Source: Mangifera indica (taxonomy: Eukaryota; Streptophyta; Magnoliopsida; Sapindales; Anacardiaceae). Taken from it: a DNA stretch of 64,000 nucleotides. The first letter of the stretch is position 1; the number at the start of each line of letters is the position of its first letter. The translations under genes were made by a program, and so were the position numbers. Shown in pieces: positions 22,169-34,900 of this stretch. Under the pieces are notes generated by a model that saw nothing but the letters and a program-made list of their open reading frames with translations, was not told where the DNA came from and made no database searches. Location: assembly GCF_011075055.1 (NCBI RefSeq), contig NC_058140.1, positions 12,894,668 to 12,958,667 on the forward strand. The letters run 5' to 3'.

Positions 22169-24322
22169 AGGGGAGGTTAAATTAAATAATTATTTTACCT
22201 TTTTATTAAGCAAAAATATATTTTTTTTTTATTCTTAAGTAAAAATATCTCAAGTTTTTTTAAAATATCAAAATTACTCTTTACCACATCTATATAAACC
22301 CTTTCACTTTCATTCTCACTCTCATTATATACACTTCTCATATCACTTAAACACTCGCTCTCACTTTCATTTTTATTTAATATCAATTACTACGAGTTCG
22401 TTCAGAAGAAAGAAATTTGTATTTTTGAATTCAAATCGAAAAAATCAATTCGTGAAAAAAAGTATTTATATGAATCTTAACTCAAAACTTAATTTTATTT
22501 GTTAAATCTAATTTGTATGTCATGTAAACGGGGTATTTGGATATTTGATAATAATTTAGAAGTTAAATGAAATGTTAGAAAAATATGAGGGGTATTTTGA
22601 GATTACACAATATATAAAAGATTTAAATAACATGTTAAGAATAAATAGATATATTTTGATACAAAACAATATACAAGAGTGTTAAATGAAGTGTTAAATA
22701 AAAATATGATAGTATTTTGATATTAAACATTGTAAAAACATTTTAAATGAAATGTTAAGAATAGATAAATGCATTTTGATATGAGACAACATACAAGAGT
22801 ATTAAATAAAATGTTAGTGATTATAGGGGGTTAAATGAAAAAATACGAGTCGACATATCATAAACTGATAAATATTGAAAAACTGAAATGAAATTTGAAA
22901 TCTACACGTAAAAATAACCTAGAATGTGAAAAACCAAAAATCATTGAAAAATATGAAAAGAACAAGTTGAAATATACTAGAATAATAAGAATCGAAAAAT
23001 TGTTCAAAATTTTGAAGACTACACATCCAAAAACCTTAAAATGGTAGAAATTGAAAAAACGAAACTGAAATTCGAATTGTATATATTGAAATACCATAGA
23101 ATGTTAACAATCAAAAATTTGCTCGAAAATCTGAAAAGTACGAGTCAATATATCCTAATATGATAAAAATCAAAAAAACGAAACTGAAATTCGAATTCTA
23201 TTAGTTGAAAAACCCTAAAATATCAACAATCGAAAAATCACTCAAAAATTTGAAAAGTACGAGTCGATATATCTTAAAATGACAAAAATAAAAAAATCAA
23301 AACTAAAATTCGAATTCTATACATTAAAATACTCGAGAATATCAATAATAAAAAAATCTCTTGAAAATATGAAAAAACGGATCTGAATTTTGAAAAATAC
23401 ATATTCAAATAGTTTAGGAACGAGAAAACCGAAAAATTGATTTGAAATTTCATAATTACATCGTAAAACATGTCTAAAAAAACACAAAAATAAAAAGACG
23501 GATGTCAAATTTGAAAACTATATATCAAAAAACCCTAAAACAAGAAAAACGAATATGAAATTAAAAAACTACACGTTGAAAAACCCTAGGTGTGAAAAAT
23601 ATCAATTTACCCTCTTATAAATTTTCCACTCTTAACAAGTCCAATATTTTTCCTCCTTATAATTTTCTAATCTCCTACAGGCCATATAGTTTTAAAAAAA
23701 TCAAATTCCACCCAACTCATAGTTTTCATGGACTATCTCACAATTCAGTGTAAAATTTCCCACGAACCCCCGTGGATCTCCCCCTATTCCCCCTCCTAAA
23801 ATTTTGAAAATGCTAAATTTTCCCCAACCCCACGGGTGCCCATGGGTGATTAACGTAGCGTCAACAGATCTAACCCATTTTTCTACCAAAAATCATAATT
23901 TCAGCATCAAATTTTAACACAAATCAAATCTACACATCTAATAATACAAAACCCCTCCAGCAATTCAAGCAAAACAACCAAGAATCAAAACAATTTATGC
24001 ATTGTTCAAAATAGGAACCCTAAAAATTCAAACATCAAAATCTCCCTCAAATCTAAATATTTCTAACAATAAATTGATTTAAACAAGAAGTGAGATGATG
24101 CACTATTCTTATTTGTTATTTTCGGTTGTCGAAAAATATGAAAAGTCGATGGAAAAAATAAAAACCTACTACGCTCGTGGGAGATCCGAATTTTCTCTAA
24201 ATTTTAATAGTAAATCTGTGGGAAATGTGGGGTTTATATATAAAGACAGTTTGGTCATTTCACAAATTGAGGGCATTTTTGCTTAATCCTTAAAGTTTTA
24301 GGTAATTTCGCTTAACACCCCT
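22169..24322. mobile_element. 2.15-kb nonautonomous element with terminal inverted repeats and internal tandem array
   Basis: The left end (AGGGGAGGTTAA... then TTACC... ATTAAGCAAAAAT) matches the reverse complement of the right end (AGGGGTGTTAAG... TTACC... GATTAAGCAAAAAT) over about 45 bases with gaps. A tandem array fills about 22845-23600 inside it. No transposase frame is seen. No clear target duplication was found, because the left border adjoins a poly(A) run. The class is uncertain: a Mutator-like relative is possible. Confidence 0.5.
22845..23600. repeat. Diverged tandem array, ~120-bp unit made of two ~60-bp halves
   Basis: The marker ACGAGTC(A/G)ATATATC occurs at 23140 and 23259 (119 apart) and, mutated, at 22845; its counterpart ACACATCC lies at 23020. 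Each unit alternates one half carrying 'AAACGAAACTGAAATTCGAAT' type sequence with a second half carrying 'AACAATCGAAAAAT..CTCGAAAAT'. At least four units are visible, increasingly degraded toward 23600. It is non-coding. Confidence 0.7.
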
Positions 24323-24349
24323 TAGTTTTAGGCATTTGTTATAATTTCT

Positions 24350-24760
24350 CAAAAAAAACCCAAAAGTCTTATTCTAATCAAGTTTAGTGTACTTTTAAAT
24401 TCACACCTGTAAAATTTTTAAAAAATATATATTTACTCTTTTATTAAAATTCTCAGCTAAATTTAATGTTATTTATAAAAATATTAAAAATTAAAAATTT
24501 ATTATATTTTTCTTCCTTACTTTAAAAATATAACAATTTTTCTCACTCAAAATTTAAAAATTTAACATTTTCTTTATAAGATTTTCTTTTCTTCTCCGAT
24601 TAGTTCCATTCTGACCAACAACCAGCCATTCTCACCCATCTTTTCATTTTGGCCTTTCCCATCCATCCATGATTCCCAGTAGACACTATCCAAAAGATGA
24701 ATTATCTAGACGAAGACAATTCTTCTTCATCTTCATTTGAACGACAACAAATATATAAAA
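24350..24760. mobile_element. Truncated MITE of the GGCC family
   Basis: Interior family words are present ('CCCAAAAGTCTTATTC', 'AAAATTTAAAAATTTAACATTTTC', and a TCTAGACGAAGAC core near 24705 like the one at 63940). The right half with its inverted end is missing. Confidence 0.45.
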
Positions 24761-27700
24761 CTCTATTAAAAAAAATGTAATGTAACATTAACAAATATAA
24801 TAGTGTTTAATGATGATATTTATATGTGAGTTTAGACTTATTATGTGAAAGGAGATTATATGTTTGAGCGCTGGACCCAATTAGAGTTTTGAGTTGGCGA
24901 GATTGAAAGCAGAAGGTGGAGTGATGAGTGTTGCTTTGGACATGAAGTAAAAGAAATAAAAACAAAGCAAATGTGGTGTTTGCTGGCTTTTAGCTTTAAC
25001 AGCTATGAGGTTGATTATTATCAAAATGGGTAGTGACTTTATGTAATTTGGACTCATTTTTAAAAGCAACGTAAAGTTCACATGTAGAGTGGAAGCCAAT
25101 TCGGCTGTTTGATTTAGTTTTTATATATTGTTAAGGTTCCCCTGTTTCGACAATATTTCTATTTGATTGGATCTGAGGTTTTATAGAGGCATTAAGCTTT
25201 TTAAAAGTATCATAATACATGGTCAAAAAGTTAAATTATTATCTTTTCTTTGTTTATATCACTTTTCAAAATTATCATATCACTCACAAATCTTGCCGAC
25301 AACTTGGCATTGTTGTGGGTGGGGTAGATGAAATCTGCATTGAAAACTTATGAATTTTGTCTAGGACTTGATACCATGGTAAGGTTGACGAAATTTGATG
25401 GTACCAAGTTGTTGACAAAAGCTGATGATGTCAACTTCTTCGCTAACTTCTTGCAAGGTGGAGGGGATGATGTTGAATTATTCACCAGATTCTAATCAAT
25501 GACTAGAATTAGGGTTTTCAAACTTTTTTAATGAGTGAATTGAAGGTTTTTTAACTTGTAAATAACTCAACTATTACATTTAAAATGTTTATGTTAAATA
25601 TGCAAAAGGGTTTTTTTTTTTTAATTCTTTTCAATTTTTGGAATAATGAAATTACTAATTTGCTTTTATATTGTTATTATTTTTTAAATATAGAATTTGA
25701 TTTTGAATTAAAAAAAAAAGATTTACGATGAAAGAGTGGCCAAATCTAGGTGGGAAATTTTCATTTGTCATATATTTGTCAAAGCCAATTTGATACTTCT
25801 AAAACTTGTGAAAATGGAAATGCTTTCTTTGAATGTTTTTATGTTATGTAATTAGGGTTTCATTTAAGTCAAGTTTATTCAAATTTAAGTCCAAGCTTGA
25901 CTTAAAAAAGTGTAAGATAAGTTTAAGTTTGAGTTTGAGTATAAGAATTTTAATATTTTTGAATTCGAATTTTAGGAATATTTAACTTATCAAACTTGTG
26001 AGGTTAAAAAATTTGATACAAAACGATATTGATTTAACTAATATGTACTAAAACGATATTATTTTAGTACCGAGTCAAGCTTAAAACTTGAATGCAAGCT
26101 TGATTGTTTTGAAATGAGCTTAATTTGAAGACCTTTGAAACAAGCTTAAACTGAATTTCACACAAATTGAACCGAGCTCTTGAATCCAACTCTAAATTTA
26201 ACTGAAGTTGGATTTAACGTGTTGCTACAATATCAGTGGGCAGTGCAGCAATAGTAGAAAGAAAGCAGAAACTGCAGGCAGAATAAAAAGACACAGAATG
26301 TACAGGCTTATCTTATAGGAGAATATGATTCACAAAGTTGTTAATTCGTAATTAGATATAGGAGTATCTTTCTGATACCCATTTTAGAAATATCAAGGAG
26401 ATAAACAAGAGGCATAATTAACAGTACATTGAAAGAGAAACAGATATTCCCATTGGCTTTTATGCCCTTCTCTTGATCTTCAACAGGAGAGTTTGGTGGT
26501 CGTTTGATTTGTGTTGCAGGACTGGCCGGATTTGTTTGTTTGCTACCCTTCTGTGCTGCAGGGTGACTTTAGGTGGTTTCTTGGGTCGTTTTTGTTGGAC
26601 CCTTGTTTCTTTTATATATATATATGTACACACACACTTTAATTAATTGAAAAAAAAAAAAAAACTACTGAGAGAGAAGCGCAATAAAGTCATAGAACAC
26701 TGTAAGTATTTTTATTACTGTAGATAGCAATTGTAGACCCATGAAAGGTAACCACAAATAATTGAGGTGATGGAAAAAAATAATTGTAAAAAAAGATTCT
26801 TCTTATCCGTTTGCTTCTGCTCTTTTGGCTCTGGGACCTCTATTGTGTTTCTGCAATACTCAATTTGTTAGTACCCGTAGGTCACTTCACTGTCATCCTT
26901 ATCTCAGTGTTTTGGCTTGCCTGCTGTTGTCAATTCCTGAAGTAAATGCAAAATATGACCAGGTTATAAACTTGTAATCATCTTCGTGAAATCTGGAAGG
27001 AAATTAAGTTGAGAACTCAGCTATGAGATAGCTCCTTAAAAAATATATGCTAGAATGGGTTCGGGCAAGGGTGATTAAATTCCTCACTTTCCATTGGTTA
27101 CCTGTGCATTTATAGCAGCATATCCTGTGCTACACTGGACCAATAGGGATAAAATGTTTTGTCATCAGAAGAATCAAATGTAATAACAAGCAAGCAAAGT
27201 AATTCTTGGATGCTTTTTGCTCTGTCATTCAATCCTCAAATTCATCCAACAAATTTGGTCAACTGAACCATCATTCTGACACTTTCTTCGTACACCAAAT
27301 AAATGCAGATGAAGGAATCCAATGGAGTCCTGTTGACCTGCAACCAAGAGATGAAGCCAGATCTCTTCGTTTAGGTTAATTGATCTGTGTAATTGGTATA
27401 AGATAGGTGATGAAACAAACGTCCACGTAAATAAGAAAGTGTCTAATCATAATTTGTTGGAAAGTAAAAAGTTAAAAAAACTCTGTAGAAGAAATCAATA
27501 ACATTCTTTTAAAAGAAAGGGTCAAAAGAGAAAGCGAAGAAGCTATTCTGCCAATGATTTCAGAATACATGCATTCAACAATGCCATATTCGTCAAACAC
27601 TAAAACAGAAGAAATACAATCACTTTTCATAATTCATTGTCCTGACACTCCATACAAGTTTTCTCCTTAATATGGTCCACTAAGTGGAAAACTATGTATA

Positions 27701-28225
27701 TATGATTCTGTTTCACAAGAAATTAAATCTTTTATGTTAAGAAGACACATTGTTACATTATATTTATCTTTATCAGAACAAAGTCAGATCCATACATTTA
27801 GCTTGGAATGCCAACCTGTGTTTTGGACTTCATAACCTGCGGCAGAACTCCTGTTCTTTGACTACGGAATTGTCATATATGTGAGCCCAATATCTCTCTG
27901 ACCGTATACAATGCAGGGTAGTTGCTGTAATCAATTCACCTTCACTTCGTTCATCAAGTTGACTGCCGCTTAAGGGAGCAGCCTTTCCAACTCTTTTAGT
28001 CTGAAGATACACGTTGATGAGACAACAAATAGCATCCCTGCTATTTATCCAGACTGTTTTCTTTCCTATTCTTCACTTAGAAAAATCAGAACTAGTCAAA
28101 ATTTACAAAATTTCATGAAGAAAACTGCTAGATGGTGATGATCACAACTAAGAAAAACATTCAACAGTTGGGTGGATGCTATAAGATCCAATTAATTCTT
28201 CTCTACATTTAGCATGGAAGAATAA
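24761..28225. other. Intergenic DNA and probable 3' region of the PPR gene
   Basis: 24761-26220 is AT-rich. It holds a degenerate repeat (about 25860-26210) full of CAAGCTTGA/TTCAAGTTTG words on both strands. 26220-28225 is less AT-rich and shows minus-strand splice-like junctions (for example acceptors near 26940 and 27340 on the reverse strand). It may therefore be spliced 3' UTR of the minus-strand PPR gene. No protein-coding exon was recognised. Confidence 0.45.
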
Positions 28226-30193
28226 TTAACCAAAGTGACAAGAATTATTATTGAGAAAAGTAATCCCTGGATTCTTAATTAATCCTTTCTTCTGTATACT
28301 CGATCTCAATGCTACTGCATCCTGAAACCTTCCAACGGAAGCATAAACTTTTGAAAGGAGTACAACTGGACCAGAATCCCCTGGGTCCAGCTCAAACACT
28401 TTACCTGCAGCAAATTCTGCCAGCTCGATATTACCATGAATCACACATCCACTAAGCAAAGCCCTCCAAATATTTGGACCTATCCCCTCCAAAAGTTTTC
28501 CAGCAAGCCCACTTGCGTCTGACAAGCGGCCTGCTCGAGCAAGCAAGTCAACTACACACCCATAATGTTCTTGGCTGGGCTTTACTTTATTTTCTTCCGC
28601 CATTTGATTAAAAATAACCAAGCCATCACTTATTAGGCCTGCATGACTACAGGCACTCAAAACACACAAGTAGGTTGCACTGTTAGGATCTTTCCCGCTC
28701 TTCTTCATCTCATGGTAGAGAGTGAGAGCAGTATCTCCCTTGCCATTGATCCCATACCCACTTATAATGGCATTCCAGGAGACTACATCTTGAAGAAAAC
28801 CCATATCCTTGAAAACAATATGGGCAAGGTCCACATTTCCACACTTTGAGTATGTTGATATGAGACTATTTTGAACTGCACTGTCTCGCAAAAAGCCAGC
28901 TTCAAAAGCATAACAATGGAGCTGCTGGCAGAGCTCTAAAGCAGCAAGCTCACTGGAGGCTATGAGAGCAGTGACTAACATTATTGAATCAATGGAATAG
29001 TTCTTTTCTTGTCTCATCTTAATCAGGAGATTCAAAGCCTCTACTGCACATCCATTCTGGACATATCCTGAAACCATTGCTGTCCAGGAAACCAAACTCT
29101 TCTCGTTTGCATGATTAAACATGGCTCTTGAAGAATCTAAATCTCCGCACTTTGAATACATGTCGACGATAGAGTTTGTAAGACGAAGCTCCGATTCAAA
29201 ACCACAGACAACAGCCTGTGCATGGATTTGTCTTCCTCTCTTCAAATCTCCCAAAACTGCACTAGCTGAAATCAAATTCATAATAACTACCACATCACAC
29301 ATGATCCTACTCTCCCTCATTTCACAAAAAATTTTCAGAGCATCACAAGGATATTCAAGGTCTACCAAAAAGCCTATCATCGACGTCCAACTGATAATAT
29401 CTTTACTTTCCATCCCTCTGAAAATTTTTGTAGCAGCATCTAAATCCATCAAACGTGAATACATGTCAAGTAATGAGTTATTAACAGATATATCAAAAAT
29501 AAGTCCCAACTTAACTACTAGACCATGGATGGATTCACAAAGTTTTCTTGATCCTAAAGCACCACATCCTCGAATAATTGTCAATATTGTCACAGCATTA
29601 GGCACCAAATGGAACCTCCAGAATCTGTTAAACAACAAAATGGCCTCTTCAAAAAGTTCATTGTATATAAACCCAGCAATGATTGCATTGCAAGAAACCA
29701 AACTTGGGTTCTTCAGTCCTTCAAATACTTTATAAGAATAAAATATATCTCCACATTTTGCATATGCATCAAACATTGCAGTACCAACTATTAAATCAGT
29801 TTCAAGTCCATATTTTACTACTAGCCCATGAATAGATTTCGCAAGTTCCAACTTTAGCAAGCCTGCAGTGCTAACAAGAGCACCAACCATAGTGAAAGAA
29901 TTGGGCAGAAAACCCAAAAGCATCATTTGGGAAAATGATTTCATGGATTTATGGTACAACCCATTTACTGCATACCCATGAATCGCAATGGACCATGAAA
30001 CTACACTCTTCTCAGGGATTTCATCGAATATGTCCTCTGCATCTTTAACCCTTCCACATTTAAAATAAGAGCTCAACAGTTTTGAGGAGTTATATCGATT
30101 GACACAAGGCACATCAGGTTTGCCTAAAGAAGTACAGAATCTACCGAATTGGAGAAAATTCACACGGGTTTTCCTAATTTTGCTTATAAACAT
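28226..30193 (-). CDS. Pentatricopeptide repeat protein, PLS class with E-type C-terminus
   Basis: An intronless 655-residue protein. The first about 20 residues (MFISKIRKTRVNFLQFGRFC) are basic and free of acidic residues, as in mitochondrial or plastid presequences; mitochondria are the likelier target by inference. From about residue 35 to the end it is built of P, L and S pentatricopeptide repeats, recognisable by DMYSKCGDLDSSRAMF, VSWTAMVSGYVQNG and similar repeats. The end (PNIWRALLSGCVIHGNIELAEFAAGKVFELDP...) is an E-type domain; the DYW deaminase domain is absent. PLS proteins bind organelle RNA and most specify C-to-U editing sites, E-type ones recruiting a DYW partner in trans. The target RNA cannot be told. 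Its 5' end was copied to 40.5 kb. Confidence 0.9.
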   Translation of the reverse strand: MFISKIRKTRVNFLQFGRFCTSLGKPDVPCVNRYNSSKLLSSYFKCGRVKDAEDIFDEIPEKSVVSWSIAIHGYAVNGLYHKSMKSFSQMMLLGFLPNSFTMVGALVSTAGLLKLELAKSIHGLVVKYGLETDLIVGTAMFDAYAKCGDIFYSYKVFEGLKNPSLVSCNAIIAGFIYNELFEEAILLFNRFWRFHLVPNAVTILTIIRGCGALGSRKLCESIHGLVVKLGLIFDISVNNSLLDMYSRLMDLDAATKIFRGMESKDIISWTSMIGFLVDLEYPCDALKIFCEMRESRIMCDVVVIMNLISASAVLGDLKRGRQIHAQAVVCGFESELRLTNSIVDMYSKCGDLDSSRAMFNHANEKSLVSWTAMVSGYVQNGCAVEALNLLIKMRQEKNYSIDSIMLVTALIASSELAALELCQQLHCYAFEAGFLRDSAVQNSLISTYSKCGNVDLAHIVFKDMGFLQDVVSWNAIISGYGINGKGDTALTLYHEMKKSGKDPNSATYLCVLSACSHAGLISDGLVIFNQMAEENKVKPSQEHYGCVVDLLARAGRLSDASGLAGKLLEGIGPNIWRALLSGCVIHGNIELAEFAAGKVFELDPGDSGPVVLLSKVYASVGRFQDAVALRSSIQKKGLIKNPGITFLNNNSCHFG

Positions 30194-30588
30194 AGAAACT
30201 CAAAAGTATTGGAGAGTGTATGAATTGTTGCCGGCAGGTGATGGATGTCAGACTACGGGTAAATTCGATATCTTTATAACGAACAGAGTGTCGGAGAATA
30301 TCTTTGGAACTAGAGGCTTTTAATTTCAGATATATAAACCATAGGGGTTTCTTAATCACTTGATTTCTCTCCCACTGACCATCTGAATTACTAGCTAGCC
30401 ACTGAGATGGCTCCTGATTGTTAATATGCGGGTAAGTTCTACTCCATTATTCGGACCTCTTTCAATTTTTTAATGGGTCTGCTGATGGCCTTTTTCTTCT
30501 TGGGCGCACAAGTCCATAGTCTCTTCTATTATGGAGAAGCGTGGCGATTTATGGCCATTGACTGTAAAGGTTGCTGTCCTTTGGCTAC
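30194..30588. other. Promoter side of the PPR gene
   Basis: The region up to about 30325 is duplicated at about 40600-40735. The rest, up to the retrotransposon target duplication, has no recognised feature. Confidence 0.5.
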
Positions 30589-30593
30589 TATTT

Positions 30594-30943
30594 TGATACA
30601 AACTGTTAAGACAGAAGGATGACGCAAAGACGCACAGGGTAATTGAATTGAAGTGGAACGCACATGAAGGCCGTTTTGTAGATGTTAAGGAAGTACGGAC
30701 ACTGTCATTTTGTAGATTAAGCAAATGATGTAAAGTGTTGTCGTTTAATATACAATTTGTAAGATGTTGTTAATGCTAGGAGGAGTATAAAAATGTAAAA
30801 CTTTGAGGGAATGACAGTTACGTTTTTGTTGAGCAGAATTCTCATTTCACATTCTTGTTCTTGTATTCTCTCTCTCTCTATGATATCTGATTCATTCTTC
30901 TTCTGCTTGATCAATTCTTGTTAATTAGTAAGCAATTGTATCA
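30594..30943 (+). repeat. 5' LTR
   Basis: 350 bp, beginning TGATACAA and ending TTGTATCA, a perfect 8-bp terminal inversion. A (TC)n run lies near its 3' end. Confidence 0.95.
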
Positions 30944-30944
30944 G

Positions 30945-30954
30945 TGGTATCAGA
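30945..30954 (+). promoter_or_regulatory. Primer-binding site (initiator tRNA-Met)
   Basis: TGGTATCAGA, one base after the 5' LTR. It matches the complement of the 3' end of initiator tRNA-Met, the usual primer of plant gypsy elements. Confidence 0.9.
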
Positions 30955-30966
30955 CCCTCGCTGACC

Positions 30967-31980
30967 ATGGCAGAGACACGCAATCAAGAGCTTAAAAGGG
31001 AGATTACTTAGATGATAGCCCAAGTAGTCGTTTTTGCGAAAATTCGACAACAAGGTCGGTTACAAGAAACGCAAGACAGACTGCAACAATCGATGGAGGA
31101 TCTTAAGAACATTGTTAGTGGCCTGAGTATTCAACATGCAGAGGTTATGAACCAAGCGACCAATCGAAGGGATGAAGGGCATCCAAGAAACGTCCAAGAA
31201 CCGAGACAACAATGGGAAAGACATGCACGTTTAGATTTTCCGCGATTTTTTGGAGATGATTTTGAGAATTGGATTATAAAAGTGGAGTGTTTCTTTGAGG
31301 TGGATGGAACGTCAACAGCTAACCGTGTCAAGATAACAACCTTGCATCTGGAGGGAAGAGCAATTCAGTGGCACCAAAGTTTCATGAAGTCTAGAAATGG
31401 GTTGGCGGTAGTTTGGGAAGAATACGTGGAAGCAATGAGAGCAAGATTCGGAAGCTATGGGTATGACGACCCTTTAGCCGATTTACGTAACCTGAAACAA
31501 GTAGGTACTCTCCAACAATACTTAGACACTTTTAAAGAGTTGTATCCAAGGGCTGGCATTAGAGAAGACCAGGCCCTCAGCTTCTTTTTATCTGGTTTAA
31601 TTGATCCTCTGCAGATGCCTGTGAGGATGTTTAGACCCAAGACTTTAACTAAAGCTTACTCCCTTGCTAAGCTTCAAGAAATTACAGTATCAACACTTAG
31701 CAACCGACCTAAACCTCTAACAAGAACCCCTCAAATGTCGATGAACCAAAAACCTATAGTACCTAATTCAGTCACCAGTAATCCAATACCTAAACAGACT
31801 ACGTCTTCAGGGTTATTACCAACCCCCAGTGGGCCTCAACTACCACATACGTACTCTACAAAGGCAACTACTAACAAAACCTTTGATGAGAAAAGAGCCA
31901 AAGGCCTTTGCTTCTAGTGTGATAAAAGATATACACTAAATCATAAATGTAGGAAGAAACATGCATATATGATCGAACTA
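30967..31980 (+). pseudogene. Retrotransposon gag, interrupted
   Basis: The original start is probably the ATG at 30967. A TAG after 14 codons (31009-31011) interrupts it, and a long open stretch then runs from 31012 to 31917. It carries the retrotransposon gag domain (RLDFPRFFGDDFENW ... FMKSRNGLAVVWEEY). A second TAG at 31915 falls inside the CCHC zinc knuckle, whose remaining Cys and His ligands continue downstream to about 31960. No functional capsid protein can be made as the frame stands. Confidence 0.85.
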
Positions 31981-34900
31981 CAAGTGGAGACAAAAGGCAA
32001 TGAAGGAATTGAGGGGGTTGAAGAGCTAAGGGAAGGAGAGTTGTTAAAAGGATATGGATTGATGCAACTGTTATTGCACGCATTGCATGGTTCACCAAGA
32101 GCAAGAACTATGAGATTAAGTGGAATGCAGGGTAAAAGAAGGTTGTACATATTAGTGGACTCAGGAAGCACACACAATTTTCTGAGTGAACAGACTGCTC
32201 ACAAGCTAGGGTGTTCAATACAGCAGGTTAAAGAAGTTCAGGTGACAGTGGCCAATGGCCAAGAGCTTCAGTGTAAGGGATGGTGCAAAGGACTTAAGTT
32301 CACGGTGCAAGGACAGCTCCTTTCGGTGGACACTTATACATTACCGCTTGAGAATTATGATTTAATCCTGGGAGCTCAGTGATTAGCAAAACTTGGTGAT
32401 ATTACTTGGAATTTCGAGCAGCTGACAATGAGATTTGTGAATGATGGCCATTTATATTTTTTGCAAGGGGAAGGAAATAAAGGCCTCACTGTGATTGAGG
32501 AAAATCGCTTGTGTAAGCTGTTTTAGAAAGAACATCAATTAGCATCAATTCAGCTGTTATGGCCCCAACCAATCGAAGTAACGAACCATCTGTATGAAGT
32601 ACAAGTTTCTGGTTCAGCAACTCAAGAAGAATGACCAGAGTTGACAATATTATTGGATCAGTATAACAGGGTTTTTGAAAAACCAAGGCAATTACCACCC
32701 TCCAGAGTTCAAGACCACAAAATTATATTGAAGGAAAGAGTACAACCAATCAATTTGAGACCTTATAGATATGACAGCCTACAGAAGGATATTATTGAGA
32801 AAATGATCAAGGAAATGTTGGAGGCAAGAGTGATAAGGAATAGTTACAACCCATACTCAAGTCCAGTGGTATTAGTGAAGAAAAAAGATGGCACTTGAAG
32901 GATGTGTATAGACTATAGGGCTCTGAATCAAGTAACAATCAAAGATAGGTACCCAATACCCTTGATAGAGGAGCTTTTGGATGAGTTATGAGGGGCAACA
33001 ATCTTCTCAAAAATTGACTTGCTTGCAGGTTACTAGCAAATAAGAATGGAGGCTGGTTCAATAGACAAAACAACTTTTAAAACACATGAAGATCACTATG
33101 AGTTCATGGTTATGCCTTTCGGCTTAACCAATACCCTCTCCACCTTTCAAAATGTCTTGAATACAATCTTCAAACCTTACCTGAGAAAATTTGTTCTTGT
33201 CTTCTTTGATGATATACTGATTTACAGTAGGGACAAAACAGACCACTTAAAGCATTTGGCAAAAGTACTTCAGCTGCTCCAAGAAAATCAGCTTTATGCA
33301 AAGAGAACTAAGTGCATCTTTGGAGCCTTGAAGGTGGAGTATCTAGGTTACATCATCACGGGAGAAGGAGTAACAACTGATCCACAAAAGGTCCATGCTA
33401 TTAAAGAATGACCAGTGCCCAAAACACAAAAGCAATTAAGAGGATTCTTGGGATTGGCAGGTTACTACTGTAGGTTTATCAAAAATTATGGAGTATTGGC
33501 TGGTCCCCTCACTGAACTATTAAAGAAGGATGGTTTTGCATGGTCTAATTCTGCTCAGGACTCTTTTGATACCTTGAAACATCACCTGTGCACAGTTCAA
33601 GTTCTTGCACTCCCTGATATGACACAAACCTTCCAAGTTGAAACTGATGCTTCCATGGGGGTAGAGGAGCTGTTCTCATGCAGTAAGGTCACCCAATTGC
33701 TTATATTAGCAAGACACTATCTCCACAGAACCAATTACTTTCAGTTTATGAGAGGGAAATGCTTGCCATTCTCTTTGCTTAAAAAAAATGGGAACATTAT
33801 TTGAGAGGATAACATTTTGTGATCAAAACAAATCACCAAAGCTTGAAGTATTTGTTGGAGCAAAAGATGACTACACCAAAACAAGTTTGGCTAGCCAAGC
33901 TTATGCAATATGATTATGAGATTTATTACAAGAAGGGAAAAGAAAATATTGCAACTGACTCTCTTTCTCAAATCTGCAGCGAAGAATTTCATCAGGTGAC
34001 TGTTGTGATCATACCTCAAGAGCTGTTGTCTAAGATTGAAGTAGCATGGCAACAAAATTCCCACTTGCAACAGATAATAACTGCTAAAGAACATAATGCA
34101 AATGCTTTTTCCAAATATGAGTGGCTCAATGGACAATTAAAGAGAAATGGAAAATTAGTAATAGCTTCAGATTCAGGTTTGCAGCACCAGCTACTATCTT
34201 TATTTCATGACTCACCCTTGGGAGGACATTCGGGTGTCATAGTCACTATGAAGAAGTTGGCCTTGATAGCATACTGGAAAGACATGTGGAAAGCTGTGAG
34301 GAATTACATAAGAGGCTGCCCCGTTTTCCAAAAGTACAAATATGAAAACATACCCACACCAAGACTCTTGCAACCTCTGCCCTTGCCAACTGGAGTATTC
34401 TATGAGATTTCCATGGATTTTATCGAAGGTCTACCTAAATCACGGGAAAAATTAGTAATTTTGGTGGTAGTGGATTGACTAACGAAATATGCTTATTTCA
34501 TGGCCTTAACACATCCTTTCTCAGTTCACCAAGTTGCTCAACGTTTCCTGGACCAAGTCTACAAATTGCATGGGAATCCTACAAGCATAATCAGTGACAG
34601 AGGGACTGTTTTCTTGAGTAAATTTTGGCAAGAAATATTTAAACTGCAAGGAGTAACACTTAAGTTTTCCACAGCTTACTATCCTCAGACGGATGGCCAA
34701 ACGGAAGTCGTGAATCGCTGTCTTGAACGATATCTACGTTGCATGGTAGGGGAGCTTCCAAACACGTGGCTGCATTGGTTACCCTTAGCTGAATATTGGT
34801 ATAACACCAATTATCATTCTAGCATCCAGATGGCACCTTTTGAAACTCTCTATGGCTACTCTCCACCCATACATAATCCCTACTTCCCTAAAGACTCTGA

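Noticed and set aside
22845..23600. Regularly spaced repeats resembling a CRISPR array
   Set aside because: The repeats are contiguous and diverged without unique spacers, in plant nuclear DNA; it is a tandem array.
29121..29735. 204-codon open frame on the plus strand
   Set aside because: It lies wholly antisense to the PPR gene and shows no family resemblance; the PPR repeats on the other strand explain the open frame.
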